A DNA stretch of 64,000 nucleotides from Luteimonas fraxinea (GTDB lineage: Bacteria; Pseudomonadota; Gammaproteobacteria; Xanthomonadales; Xanthomonadaceae), in contig NZ_CP089507.1 of NCBI RefSeq assembly GCF_021233355.1, positions 2,977,001-3,041,000 on the forward strand, in the 5' to 3' direction. The notes below the pieces were generated by a model that worked only from the letters and a program-made list of their open reading frames with translations, had not been told where the DNA came from and made no database searches. The position numbers and the translations under genes are program-made. Positions 8,840 to 16,764 of this stretch are shown one piece after another. How positions within the stretch are numbered: the stretch's first letter is position 1; each line of letters opens with the position of its first letter.

Positions 8840-9280
8840 ATGGACTGGATGCGCTGGGATGTCGCGGGTTGGGGCGCGCTGGCCTTGCTGCTGATGGCGG
8901 CCGAGACGCTGGCGCCCGGCGCGTTCCTGTTGTGGATGGGCTTCGCCGCCGCAGCGGTGTTTCTGGTCGCGCTGTTCGCCCCCGGGCTGACGCTGCTGAC
9001 CCAGGTCGCGCTGTTCGTCGTGCTGAGTTTCCTGTCGGTGCTGGTCTACCAGAGGTTCTTCCGCAAGCGCGCCCGTCAGAGCGACCAGCCGCTGCTCAAC
9101 CGCCGTGCGCAGCAGCACGTTGGTCGCGTGTTGCCGCTGGAGCAGGGCATCGTCGACGGCCGCGGCCGGATCAAGATCGGTGACGCGTTCTGGGTCGTCG
9201 AAGGTCCGGACCTCGCCACCGGTACGCACGTCCGCATCGTCGGCACCGACGGCGTGAACCTGCACGTCGAAGCGGCCTGA
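8840..9280 (+). CDS. NfeD-like membrane protein (YbbJ type)
   Basis: A 146-residue partner of QmcA. Two to three membrane segments fill residues about 12-70 ([22 protein letters not shown] carries the family's helical hairpin). A C-terminal OB-fold follows (about 85-146: [40 protein letters not shown], then a VNLHVE ending). It is the short NfeD form lacking the ClpP-like protease domain. NfeD proteins with an SPFH neighbour are thought to form a joint complex that controls membrane-protein quality or microdomain assembly. Start only 3 bp from the qmcA stop. Confidence 0.92.
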   Translation: MDWMRWDVAGWGALALLLMAAETLAPGAFLLWMGFAAAAVFLVALFAPGLTLLTQVALFVVLSFLSVLVYQRFFRKRARQSDQPLLNRRAQQHVGRVLPLEQGIVDGRGRIKIGDAFWVVEGPDLATGTHVRIVGTDGVNLHVEAA

Positions 9281-9296
9281 GGATTCCGCTGCCTTC

Positions 9297-9327
9297 GTAG
9301 GATGGGCAGAGCGCAGCGAAACCCATC
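9297..9327. repeat. Dispersed 31-bp repeat, copy 1 (GATGGG...CCCATC)
   Basis: The segment begins GTAGGATGGGCAGAGCGC, then AGCGAAACCCATC. Its ends GATGGG and CCCATC are inverted. A second copy lies at 12520-12550 (26 of 31 identical). Both sit in intergenic DNA next to gene ends. Similar sequences are scattered in xanthomonad and pseudomonad genomes. Confidence 0.75.
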
Positions 9328-9434
9328 GCAGGCTGCGCCGGGTATTGGATTTCGCCACCCCGGTCACCGCCAGGCGCCGCAGCGCGCCGGCCCGACCTGC
9401 GATAATTCCGGCTTTCCGCTTGCGAGCCGGCCAG

Positions 9435-10532
9435 ATGACGCAGAAGACGATCCTCAACGATGCCCACCGTGCGCTCGGCGCACGCATGGTCGATTTCGGC
9501 GGCTGGGATATGCCGCTCAACTACGGCTCGCAGATCGAGGAACACCACCACGTCCGCCGCGACGCCGGCATGTTCGACGTCAGCCACATGACCGTCGTCG
9601 ACCTGCGCGGTGCGGGCACGCGCGATTTCCTGCGCCGCCTCGTCGCCAACTCGGTCGACAAACTAAAGGTGCCGGGCAAGGCGCTCTACACCTGCATGCT
9701 CACGCTGGACGGCGGCATCGTCGACGACCTGATCGTCTACTTCATGGCCGACGACTGGTTCCGTCTCGTCGTCAATGCGGCAACGCGCGAGAAGGTCCTG
9801 GCGTGGATCGCCGAGCAGGCTGCCGACTTCGATGTCGCCGTGACCGAGCGCCCGGAGCTGGCGATGATCGCCGTGCAGGGCCCGCAGGCGCGCGACACGG
9901 TTGCCACGCTGCTCGGTGACGGCAACGGAAAGACCGTCGCCAAGCTCGGCCGCTTTGCCGCCGCCGCGCTCGAAGGCACCGCGTTCGGCGATCTGTTCGT
10001 CGCCCGTACCGGGTACACCGGCGAAGACGGTTTCGAGATCGTCGTCGGCGAGTCGCATGCGGTCGCCCTGTGGATGGCGCTGCATGAAGCAGGCGTCGCA
10101 CCGGCCGGCCTCGGCGCGCGCGACACACTGCGCCTCGAAGCCGGCCTCGCGCTTTACGGACAGGACATGGACGAAACCGTGTCGCCGTTCGAAGCCGCGC
10201 TCGGCTGGACCGTCGCGCTCGACGAAGGCCGCGCGTTCAACGGCCGCGCACTGTTGGAGTCGCAGGCCGATGGCGCGCCGCGGCAGATGATCGGCCTGGT
10301 GATGGACGACAAGGGCGTCCTGCGTCACGGCCAGACGGTCGCGACCGCGAACGGCGCCGGCGAGATCCTGTCGGGCACGTTCTCGCCGACGATCGGCAAG
10401 GCGATCGCGTTCGCACGCGTGCCGGCCGGCGAGCCGGGCGAGGTCACCGTCGACATCCGCGGCCGTCAGGTCCCGGTGCGCGTGGTCAAGTTCCCGTTCG
10501 TCAAGAATGGCCAACCCGCCGACGGCGTCTGA
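9435..10532 (+). CDS. gcvT: Glycine cleavage system aminomethyltransferase (T-protein)
   Basis: Transfers the methylene group from aminomethyl-lipoyl GcvH to tetrahydrofolate, releasing ammonia. 365 residues, full length. Conserved blocks: [58 protein letters not shown] and TSGTFSPT-like [14 protein letters not shown]. The start at 9435 gives the standard [18 protein letters not shown]. Upstream lie GATAAT (9401-9406), a good -10, and the 31-bp repeat. I looked for a glycine riboswitch in the 154-bp leader and saw none. gcvH follows 70 bp later; gcvP is not in the window. Confidence 0.97.
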   Translation: MTQKTILNDAHRALGARMVDFGGWDMPLNYGSQIEEHHHVRRDAGMFDVSHMTVVDLRGAGTRDFLRRLVANSVDKLKVPGKALYTCMLTLDGGIVDDLIVYFMADDWFRLVVNAATREKVLAWIAEQAADFDVAVTERPELAMIAVQGPQARDTVATLLGDGNGKTVAKLGRFAAAALEGTAFGDLFVARTGYTGEDGFEIVVGESHAVALWMALHEAGVAPAGLGARDTLRLEAGLALYGQDMDETVSPFEAALGWTVALDEGRAFNGRALLESQADGAPRQMIGLVMDDKGVLRHGQTVATANGAGEILSGTFSPTIGKAIAFARVPAGEPGEVTVDIRGRQVPVRVVKFPFVKNGQPADGV

Positions 10533-10602
10533 TGCGCGCCGCTCGGCATCGTCGTTACACTAGCCCCACCTTCCCGATCGAACGTTTTCCCCGGAGCCGA
10601 CC

Positions 10603-10998
10603 ATGAGCGAAATCCCTGGCGACCTGAAATTCCTGAAGTCCCACGAGTGGGTCCGTATCGAAGGTGACGGCAAGGTCACCATCGGCATCTCCGACCACGC
10701 CCAAGGCCTGCTCGGCGACCTGGTGTACGTCGAACTGCCCGCCGTCGGTGACGACATCCAGGCCGGCACCGGCGTGGCCGTGGTCGAGTCGGTCAAGGCC
10801 GCGTCCGATGTCTATGCCCCGGTCTCGGGCACGATCACCGCCGTCAACGAAGCGCTGGCCGACAAGCCGGAGACGATCAACGAAGACGCCTACGGCGAAG
10901 GCTGGTTGTTCGTCGTCGAACTGAGCGAGCCCGACCAGCTCAACGAACTGCTGGCGCCCGACGAGTACGCCGAACAGATCGAGGGCGAAGAAGACTGA
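10603..10998 (+). CDS. gcvH: Glycine cleavage system H protein
   Basis: Lipoyl carrier protein shuttling the aminomethyl group between GcvP, GcvT and GcvL. 131 residues, the normal size. The lipoylation motif [13 protein letters not shown] places the modified lysine at K65. The family core [20 protein letters not shown] and the C-terminal [11 protein letters not shown] are intact. The start at 10603 is preceded by CCGGAG. A TACACT (10556-10561) in the 70-bp gap might give extra transcripts besides read-through from gcvT. A stem-loop terminator follows at 11028. Confidence 0.98.
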   Translation: MSEIPGDLKFLKSHEWVRIEGDGKVTIGISDHAQGLLGDLVYVELPAVGDDIQAGTGVAVVESVKAASDVYAPVSGTITAVNEALADKPETINEDAYGEGWLFVVELSEPDQLNELLAPDEYAEQIEGEED

Positions 10999-11027
10999 CG
11001 TCTTCGTTCGAACCGTCGTGCACATCG

Positions 11028-11060
11028 ACCGGTGCGTTCCGAGAGGAATGCGCCGGTTTT
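11028..11060 (+). terminator. Terminator after gcvH
   Basis: ACCGGTGCGTTCC (11028-11040), GAGA loop, GGAATGCGCCGGT (11045-11057): a 13-bp stem with two G-U pairs in RNA, followed by TTT and a TTT two bases later. Good intrinsic terminator 30 bp after the gcvH stop. Confidence 0.85.
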
Positions 11061-11484
11061 CGTTTCCGGCCTTCCGATCCGATGACGTGACGGCGGCGTC
11101 GTGCGAAGTCGTCGCGCCGCGACAGTCGACGTCCCCCGATGCACGACGCGAACATCGATCGACGCGTTCGAAGGCCGCGCATTTTCTGCGCAAACCGATC
11201 CCGCAACCGCGCAAACGCGTCGCGCGCGGTGCAGCCGGATTTACGTTGCGGTCGGGTGGGTGATCCTTTTTTCACCATGCCGGAAATGCCGGCCCACGCA
11301 ACGTCGAAATGCATGCAACACAAACGCGCCGATGCATTGATGCCTTTTTTTATGATGTTTTGCGAAAGCGTTTCTTGCGCGATGCACGCGGCTGCACATT
11401 GGATCGCACCGCGTGCATGGCATCGCGGCGCAGCATCGCCCGACATGCGTGCCGGCGGGTCTGAAGAAAAATTGCAACGACCTG
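11061..11484. other. 424-bp stretch without a supported gene
   Basis: No frame here has believable coding character. The stretch is less G+C-rich than its surroundings and has T-tracts at 11265-11271 and 11345-11351. The inverted repeat AATGCAT (11308-11314) / ATGCATT (11332-11338) precedes the second T-tract by 6 nt, so a short RNA or terminator is conceivable but not established. Confidence 0.5.
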
Positions 11485-11513
11485 TTGACAGTAGAAAAAA
11501 CCGTGATTAGGTT
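11485..11513 (+). promoter_or_regulatory. Strong sigma70-type promoter upstream of the H1-like gene
   Basis: TTGACA (11485-11490) is a perfect -35. A 17-bp spacer, A-rich in its first half, leads to TAGGTT (11508-11513), a fair -10. It predicts a start near 11520, about 325 nt before the histone-like ORF. Confidence 0.75.
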
Positions 11514-11519
11514 TCGCGG

Positions 11520-11846
11520 CAACACACGTCCGCAACGAAACGAGTGAGTCGAACCACGACACCAGCGCGCAGCACAACTCGAACCTCTGCCAGGAACATC
11601 ACACGGTGGATGCGGGCATCGTCTCCGCTGCGAAATTTCCCAACCCCTTTTTCCGACCTACGCGACAGATCTGGCGCGTGCAGGTTTCCGCTTCACCGGG
11701 GCGACGTCGTGCAGTCGACGACCCACCCTTCGAATCCGGTCCGATGCGCGGTGCGCGTCGGCGGTTGTGCGCGGGTCCAACTCCCGCGTGCCGTTTGAGA
11801 ACTGGGCCGCTGTACATGCAAGTCCACTGACGAGGAGAGCCATTCC
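11520..11846 (+). other. Probable long 5' leader of the H1-like gene
   Basis: Between the predicted transcription start and the ATG lie about 327 nt without a convincing ORF. CGCGGG / CCCGCG (about 11770-11787) can form a hairpin with loop TCCAACT. A ribosome site GAGGAG sits 10-15 nt before the ATG. Such length suggests post-transcriptional control or an independently processed RNA; no known riboswitch class is recognised. Confidence 0.5.
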
Positions 11847-12407
11847 ATGGCCACGAAGAAAGCCGTAAAGAAAGCGCCTGCCAAGAAGGCGGCCAAGAAG
11901 ACCGCGAAGAAGTCCACCGCCAAGAAAGTGGTGAGCAAGGTCAAGAAGGCTGTGAAGAAGGTCGCGAAGAAGGTTGCCAAGGTCGCCAAGAAGAAGCCGG
12001 CGGCGAAGAAGACCACCAAGAAGGTCGCGAAGAAGAAGGTTGCTGCCAAGAAGACCGCGAAGAAGGCGGTGAAGAAGGCTGCGAAGAAGACCACCAAGAA
12101 GGCCGCCAAGAAGAAGGTCGCGAAGAAGTCCGTCGCGAAGAAGGCCACCAAGAAGGCCGCCAAGAAGTCGACTGCAAAGAAGACTGCGAAGAAGGCGACC
12201 AAGAAGTCCGCGACCAAGAAGACTGCGAAGAAGTCGACTGCCAAGAAGGCCACGAAGAAGGCCGCCACCAAGAAGGCAGCGACCAAAAAGTCTGCAACCA
12301 AGAAGTCTGCAACCAAGAAGGCCGCGACGAAGAAGCGCGCGCCTGCCAAGCGCACCAAGAAGTCCGCGCCGGTCGTGATTCCGCAGATGCCGACGCCGCT
12401 GATCTGA
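11847..12407 (+). CDS. Histone H1-like Lys/Ala-rich DNA-binding protein
   Basis: A 186-residue, extremely basic, low-complexity protein built from degenerate KKA(T/A/S)KK repeats: MATKKAVKKAPAKKAAKKTA at the start, about 165 residues of repeats, and a distinct tail APVVIPQMPTPLI. This matches bacterial H1-like proteins (AlgP / HctA type) that bind and compact DNA without sequence specificity. There is no folded domain. The repeat region changes length readily by recombination in relatives, so allele length may vary between strains. The SD GAGGAG lies upstream of 11847; an intrinsic terminator follows at 12437. The promoter at 11485 implies monocistronic, strong transcription. Confidence 0.92.
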   Translation: MATKKAVKKAPAKKAAKKTAKKSTAKKVVSKVKKAVKKVAKKVAKVAKKKPAAKKTTKKVAKKKVAAKKTAKKAVKKAAKKTTKKAAKKKVAKKSVAKKATKKAAKKSTAKKTAKKATKKSATKKTAKKSTAKKATKKAATKKAATKKSATKKSATKKAATKKRAPAKRTKKSAPVVIPQMPTPLI

Positions 12408-12436
12408 TCTGACGTAGCTGCACTTCGTCATCGAAA

Positions 12437-12477
12437 GCGCTTCCTCCGCGTGCCCAGGCGGAGGAGGCGTTTTTTTT
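12437..12477 (+). terminator. Terminator after the H1-like gene
   Basis: GCGCTTCCTCCGC (12437-12449) pairs with GCGGAGGAGGCG (12458-12469) through an 8-nt loop, and eight T follow (12470-12477). Textbook intrinsic terminator. Confidence 0.95.
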
Positions 12478-12519
12478 GCCCGTCGTCAGCCGCGCACGCA
12501 GACGGATCGCCGCCGCGAC

Positions 12520-12550
12520 GCAGGATGGGTAGAGCGAAGCGAAACCGATC
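12520..12550. repeat. Dispersed 31-bp repeat, copy 2
   Basis: Begins GCAGGATGGGTAGAGCGA, then AGCGAAACCGATC, and aligns with copy 1 at 9297-9327 with five differences. The right arm is CCGATC instead of CCCATC, so this copy has lost one base pair of the inverted ends. It lies between the H1 terminator and the beta-lactamase-like gene. Confidence 0.7.
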
Positions 12551-12672
12551 GTCTTCGTTCGAACCGCACCCACCTCAGGCAGTCCCGGGTCCCGAGGACG
12601 AGGGCGAGAACTCCCGCTCAGCGTCGAAGACGCAGCACAGGCACGGAAAAGTGCCGACGCAGAAATGGACAA

Positions 12673-12690
12673 GGCCGCCCAAAGGCGGCC
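12673..12690 (-). terminator. Possible terminator hairpin for the beta-lactamase-like gene
   Basis: GGCCGCC / GGCGGCC, a perfect 7-bp stem with a CAAA loop, 28 bp beyond the minus-strand stop at 12718. Only TTGT follows on the minus strand, so efficiency is doubtful. Confidence 0.45.
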
Positions 12691-12717
12691 CCGTTCGCTT
12701 TCGAATCCCGGAAAAAT

Positions 12718-14142
12718 CTACTCCGGCGTCGCCGCCGCACGATGGGTCGTGCTGCCGGCCGACGGCGTCGAGGCCGGTGCATGCGTGCGCTGGGCGTGCA
12801 GCGTTTCGAGGTTCGGATCGACGTCCAGCCAGCGCTGTGGTGGCAGGCCGATCGCGCGATCGAGGATCGTCGGCAGCAGGCCCGAGGGCAGACTGCTCTC
12901 GCTGTTCCACAACACGACCATGCCGAAGTCTCGGTCAGGAATCATCGCCATCAGACCGCGATAGCCCTGCACCGCACCACCGTGGAAGACCACGCGCTGG
13001 CCGGCGTAGTCGTAGACGCGCCAGCCCAGACCGTAGCCTGCGGCGTCGAGACGATCGCGACGCCACGACGAATTACGCATCTCCGGCGGCGTGCCGACGA
13101 TCGGCGCCTGCAGCGTTGCCAGCAGCGGCGCAGGCAGCACATCGGGACGATGGCCGGTCTGCGCGACCAGCCACTGCGCCATGTCGCTGATGCTGGCGTT
13201 GACGCCGGCAGCCGGCGCGAGCCGGTAGTAGGTCGGCTTGGGCATCAGCGACGTCCAGCCGCCACCGGCGCGCACGTGCGGCTTGGCCCAGCGCGTGCTC
13301 GCCTGGATGCCGTCGAGGCCGTAGCTCGCATCGTTCATGCCGAGCGGTTTGAAGATCCGGCGCGACACCGCTTCGCTGAAGAACTGGCCGGAGGTCGCGA
13401 ACACCACGTCGCCAACCAGGCTGAAAGCGACGTTCTGGTAGGCGTAGCAGTTGCCCGGCTGGCAGCTCATCGGCGCGGCGGCGAGGCGCTGCACGAGATC
13501 GTGGTAGTCGGCGTTGCGTTCGATGTCGCGGTCGTAGGTGTTGCGGCCCAGGCCGACGCGATGGCTCAACACGTCGGCGACGGTGAGCTGCTGCGCGGCC
13601 AGCGGATCGGAGAAGCGCAGCGACGGCAGGTAATCGACGATGTGGCTGTCCCAGCGCAATGCGCCTTCGGACACGAGCATGCCGGTCACGGTGCCGGCGA
13701 ACGACTTGGACAGCGATGCCAGCCGGAACACGGTGTGCGCATCGACCGGTTCGGCCGCCTTGACGTCGGTGATGCCGTAACCGCGTGCGCTGAGGATCTG
13801 GCCCTTGTGCACGATCGCCATCGCCAGGCCCGGCACGCGCTGGTTGGCGACGAGATCCTGCGCCATCGCTTCAAGGAGAGTGACGTCGAACGTCGACGCC
13901 AGCGGCTTGTCCTGGCCGGGCACGCGCGGCTGTGGTTTGACGGCGTCCTCGCGACTGACGATGGCCGAGCGGTTGGCCTGCTCGTCGAGCGGCACGATCG
14001 CGGTGATCTCGTCTTCGCTTTCGTTCTCGACGACATCGGCGGATGTCGGCGCCTGCGCGGCGGAGCCCAATGCGGCAGGCAGCAGCAGGCCGATGAGGCC
14101 CAGCCGGACGAGCGGCCGGTGGGATGGATGTCGGCTTTTCAT
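12718..14142 (-). CDS. Serine beta-lactamase-like hydrolase (class C / DD-peptidase family), exported
   Basis: A 474-residue protein with a signal peptide (about 1-29) and a 50-residue Glu/Asp-rich linker before the Pfam beta-lactamase domain. The three active-site motifs are in order: SLSK (S143-K146), YQN (Y235-N237) and HGG (H387-G389). The HGG in place of KTG, and the overall length, point to the esterase/peptidase side of the family (EstB, D-aminopeptidase, LACTB-like) rather than a true AmpC. Antibiotic hydrolysis cannot be claimed. The tail after about 450 is Pro/Ser/Thr-rich. It diverges from lemA across an 82-bp gap with a -10-like TGTAAT (14193-14198) facing lemA. Confidence 0.88.
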   Translation of the reverse strand: MKSRHPSHRPLVRLGLIGLLLPAALGSAAQAPTSADVVENESEDEITAIVPLDEQANRSAIVSREDAVKPQPRVPGQDKPLASTFDVTLLEAMAQDLVANQRVPGLAMAIVHKGQILSARGYGITDVKAAEPVDAHTVFRLASLSKSFAGTVTGMLVSEGALRWDSHIVDYLPSLRFSDPLAAQQLTVADVLSHRVGLGRNTYDRDIERNADYHDLVQRLAAAPMSCQPGNCYAYQNVAFSLVGDVVFATSGQFFSEAVSRRIFKPLGMNDASYGLDGIQASTRWAKPHVRAGGGWTSLMPKPTYYRLAPAAGVNASISDMAQWLVAQTGHRPDVLPAPLLATLQAPIVGTPPEMRNSSWRRDRLDAAGYGLGWRVYDYAGQRVVFHGGAVQGYRGLMAMIPDRDFGMVVLWNSESSLPSGLLPTILDRAIGLPPQRWLDVDPNLETLHAQRTHAPASTPSAGSTTHRAAATPE

Positions 14143-14224
14143 CGCGCCTGTCCCCTGCGTATGCTCTGGTGCTGCGGCGATGATAGCGCCTGTGTAATGG
14201 ATTGCATGAACAAGGGGAAGTTTG

Positions 14225-14830
14225 ATGGCTAGCGCATTGATCCTGCTGGTATTGCTCGTGGTGATTGCCGCGGGTCTGGCGCTGTGGGGCGTCGGTATCT
14301 ACAACGGGCTGATCACCGCTCGCAACGCATACAAGAATGCGTTCGCCCAGATCGACGTGCAGTTGCAGCGTCGCTTCGACCTGATCCCGAACCTCGTCGA
14401 GACCGTCAAAGGCTATATGAGCCACGAGCGCGAGACGCTCGAAGCGGTCACCCAGGCGCGCAATCTGGCGCAGGCCGGCCTGTCGGCGGCCAAGGCCGAT
14501 CCTGGCGATCCGGCAGCGATGGCGCAGCTCGCGCAATCGCAGGGCATGCTCAATGGCGCGCTCGGTCGCCTGCTCGCCGTGTCGGAGGCCTATCCGGATC
14601 TCAAGGCCAGCCAGAACATGATGCAGCTCACCGAGGAGCTGACCAGCACCGAGAACAAGGTCGCGTTCGCACGTCAGGCCTACAACGACTCGGTGATGGC
14701 CTACAACAACAAGCGAGAAGTGTTCCCCTCGAGTGTTCTCGCCGGCATGTTCAATTTCAAGGAAGCGGCGCTGCTCGACATTCCGGCCGATCGCGCCGAA
14801 GTGCGCGAAGTGCCGAAGGTGATGTTCTGA
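14225..14830 (+). CDS. lemA: LemA family membrane protein
   Basis: A 201-residue protein with one N-terminal membrane helix (about 3-25) and a helical bundle exposed outside it. Diagnostic motifs are YNGLITARNAYKNAFAQIDV, QLQRRFDLIPNLVETVKGY and FARQAYNDSVMAYNN with FPSSVLAGMFNF. Function is poorly defined; LemA proteins are repeatedly found beside M48 proteases, as here (34 bp downstream). ATG at 14225 is preceded by AAGGGGAAG; a TTG three bases earlier is unlikely to be used. Confidence 0.95.
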   Translation: MASALILLVLLVVIAAGLALWGVGIYNGLITARNAYKNAFAQIDVQLQRRFDLIPNLVETVKGYMSHERETLEAVTQARNLAQAGLSAAKADPGDPAAMAQLAQSQGMLNGALGRLLAVSEAYPDLKASQNMMQLTEELTSTENKVAFARQAYNDSVMAYNNKREVFPSSVLAGMFNFKEAALLDIPADRAEVREVPKVMF

Positions 14831-14864
14831 GGTCGACGCACCTGCCGGCACCGGTCGCATCGCG

Positions 14865-16757
14865 ATGAATTTCTTCGAACGCCAGGCCCAGGCGCGGCGC
14901 AACAGCACACGCCTGATCGCGCTGTTCTCGCTGGCGGTGCTGGGCATCGTGCTGATGGTCGGCGTGCTGGTGCTGCTCGTCGTCGGGCCGCGTCCCGGAC
15001 CGTTGCTGGCGGCCGCGGTGGCGACGCTCGCGGTGATCGGGCTGGGTTCGCTGTTCCGCATTTCGTCCTTGCGCAGCGGCGGCGAGACGGTGGCCCAGCA
15101 GCTCGGCGGCGTGCCGGTGGCGGAGGACACGCGCGATCCGCAACTGCGGCGGCTGCGCAATGTGGTCGAGGAAATGTCAATCGCGTCCGGCGTGCCGGTG
15201 CCGAAGATCTACGTGCTCGAGCAGGAAGCCGCGATCAATGCGTTTGCGGCGGGCTATTCGACATCAGATGCCGTCGTCGCAGTGACCCGCGGCGCGCTCG
15301 ACCGGCTCAACCGCGACGAGCTGCAGGGTGTGGTCGCGCACGAATACAGCCACATCCTCAACGGCGACATGCGGCTCAACATCCGCCTGATCGGTGTGCT
15401 GTTCGGCATCCTGATGATCGGCATCATCGGTAGAAAGATCCTGATCCATGGCCGCGGCTTCCGGAACAGCGCGACGATCGTGGTGATCGTCGGCGCGCTC
15501 GCGGCGATGGCGGTCGGCAGCCTCGGCATGTTCTTCGGCCGCATGATCAAGGCCGGTGTCAGCCGTTCGCGCGAAGTGCTGGCCGATGCATCGGCGGTGC
15601 AGTTCACCCGGCAGACGGCGGGTATCGCCGGTGCGTTGAAGAAGATCGGTGGCCTCGACAGCGGCTCGCGCCTCGCGCACCGCGAGGACGCCGAGGAAGT
15701 CAGCCACATGCTGTTCGGCGACGGCGTGGGCCTGAGCGGTCTGTTCGCCACGCACCCGCCACTGATCAAGCGCATCCAGGCGCTGGAGCCCGGCTTCCGT
15801 CCCGAGCAGCTGTCGCGTCTGCAGCAGCAGTGGATGATGAATCCACCCGATGGCCTGCAGGAAGACGTCGCGCTGGGTCTGGTCGCGCCGGGCGAGGCGC
15901 TGCCGCACAAGGACCGCGCACTGGCGGTGACGCCGCCGATGGTGGCCGCGCAGGTCGCGCATCCGCACGACGACGACTACGCCCGCGCACATGCGCTGGT
16001 CACGGCCATCAGCGATCCGCTGCACGATGTCGCCACGCATCGCGAGGCGGCGATGCCGCTGGTGCTCGCCCTGCTGTTCGACGACAGCGATGTCGTGCGC
16101 GGTCGACAGCACACCGAGATCGTCGCGCGCATGGGGGCGTCGGTGGCGACCGAAGCGGCGCATCTGCGCGAAACGCATTTGCTGGAGCTGCACCCCATGC
16201 TGCGCATGCCGCTGGCGGCATTGGCGTTCCCGGTGTTGCGTCGGCGCCCGCGCCCGGAACTGGCGACGTTCCTCGACACCGTGCACGCGGTGGTGCACGC
16301 CGACCAGCAGGTGTCGCTGTTCGAGTATTGCCTCGGCCGGTTGCTGGAAGTGCAGTTGCGCGAGACGCTTGACCCCGGACGGTATATCCGCTTCGGCCGA
16401 CGCAAGCCCGGTAATGTGAAGCAGGAATTCGCGACGCTACTCGCCGTCGTCGCGCAGGCCGGAAATCCCGGCGACAAGGCCGCCGCGCAGCGTGCGTATC
16501 TCGCTGGCATGCAGCGCGTGCTACCACGCGACCACGTGCCGTACGCACCGCCTGCGGGCGGCGTGCAGGCGCTGGACGATGTGTGGGAGCCGCTCGACGC
16601 ACTCGACCCGCTGGCCAAGCAGGTGATGGTCGAAGCGATCACCGCGGCCGTCAGTCACGACGGACAGGTCAGCGTGGCCGAGTCCGAACTGCTGCGCACG
16701 ATCTGCGGCGTGCTGCATTGCCCGTTGCCGCCGACGCTGGAACAGCTGCCGCACTAG
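14865..16757 (+). CDS. M48-family membrane metalloprotease with C-terminal extension
   Basis: A 630-residue zinc protease, roughly twice the size of HtpX. Two N-terminal membrane segments (about 18-41, 46-66) precede the M48 domain. The zinc motif HEYSH is at 159-163 (in VVAHEYSHILNGD) and the third-ligand region is SREVLADASAVQFTR. Two further hydrophobic helices lie between them (about 175-225). After about residue 330 come some 300 cytosolic residues without protease motifs; the last 120 (AVVAQAGN..., VSHDGQVSVAESELLRTICG) resemble a TerB/DjlA-type acidic helical domain. The organisation is that of the LemA-associated M48 proteins, possibly acting in envelope-protein quality control. Confidence 0.92.
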   Translation: MNFFERQAQARRNSTRLIALFSLAVLGIVLMVGVLVLLVVGPRPGPLLAAAVATLAVIGLGSLFRISSLRSGGETVAQQLGGVPVAEDTRDPQLRRLRNVVEEMSIASGVPVPKIYVLEQEAAINAFAAGYSTSDAVVAVTRGALDRLNRDELQGVVAHEYSHILNGDMRLNIRLIGVLFGILMIGIIGRKILIHGRGFRNSATIVVIVGALAAMAVGSLGMFFGRMIKAGVSRSREVLADASAVQFTRQTAGIAGALKKIGGLDSGSRLAHREDAEEVSHMLFGDGVGLSGLFATHPPLIKRIQALEPGFRPEQLSRLQQQWMMNPPDGLQEDVALGLVAPGEALPHKDRALAVTPPMVAAQVAHPHDDDYARAHALVTAISDPLHDVATHREAAMPLVLALLFDDSDVVRGRQHTEIVARMGASVATEAAHLRETHLLELHPMLRMPLAALAFPVLRRRPRPELATFLDTVHAVVHADQQVSLFEYCLGRLLEVQLRETLDPGRYIRFGRRKPGNVKQEFATLLAVVAQAGNPGDKAAAQRAYLAGMQRVLPRDHVPYAPPAGGVQALDDVWEPLDALDPLAKQVMVEAITAAVSHDGQVSVAESELLRTICGVLHCPLPPTLEQLPH

Positions 16758-16764
16758 GCAGCTC

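Noticed and set aside
9281..9434. Glycine riboswitch upstream of gcvT
   Set aside because: The leader lacks the paired aptamer core and linker; only a -10-like GATAAT and the 31-bp repeat are seen.
11139..11510. Small plus-strand ORF (123 codons) in the region before the H1-like promoter
   Set aside because: Arg/Cys/His-rich translation, no SD and no known domain; it also crosses the -35 region of the promoter.
11693..12358. Hydrophobic Phe/Leu/Val/Ala-rich frame on the minus strand resembling a membrane protein
   Set aside because: It is the reverse complement of AAG/GCC-rich repeats of the H1-like gene, which makes artificial hydrophobic repeats.
12718..14142. Reading the serine hydrolase as an antibiotic-resistance beta-lactamase
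   Set aside because: SLSK and YQN fit, but the third motif is HGG rather than KTG and a long acidic linker precedes the domain. Resistance cannot be claimed.
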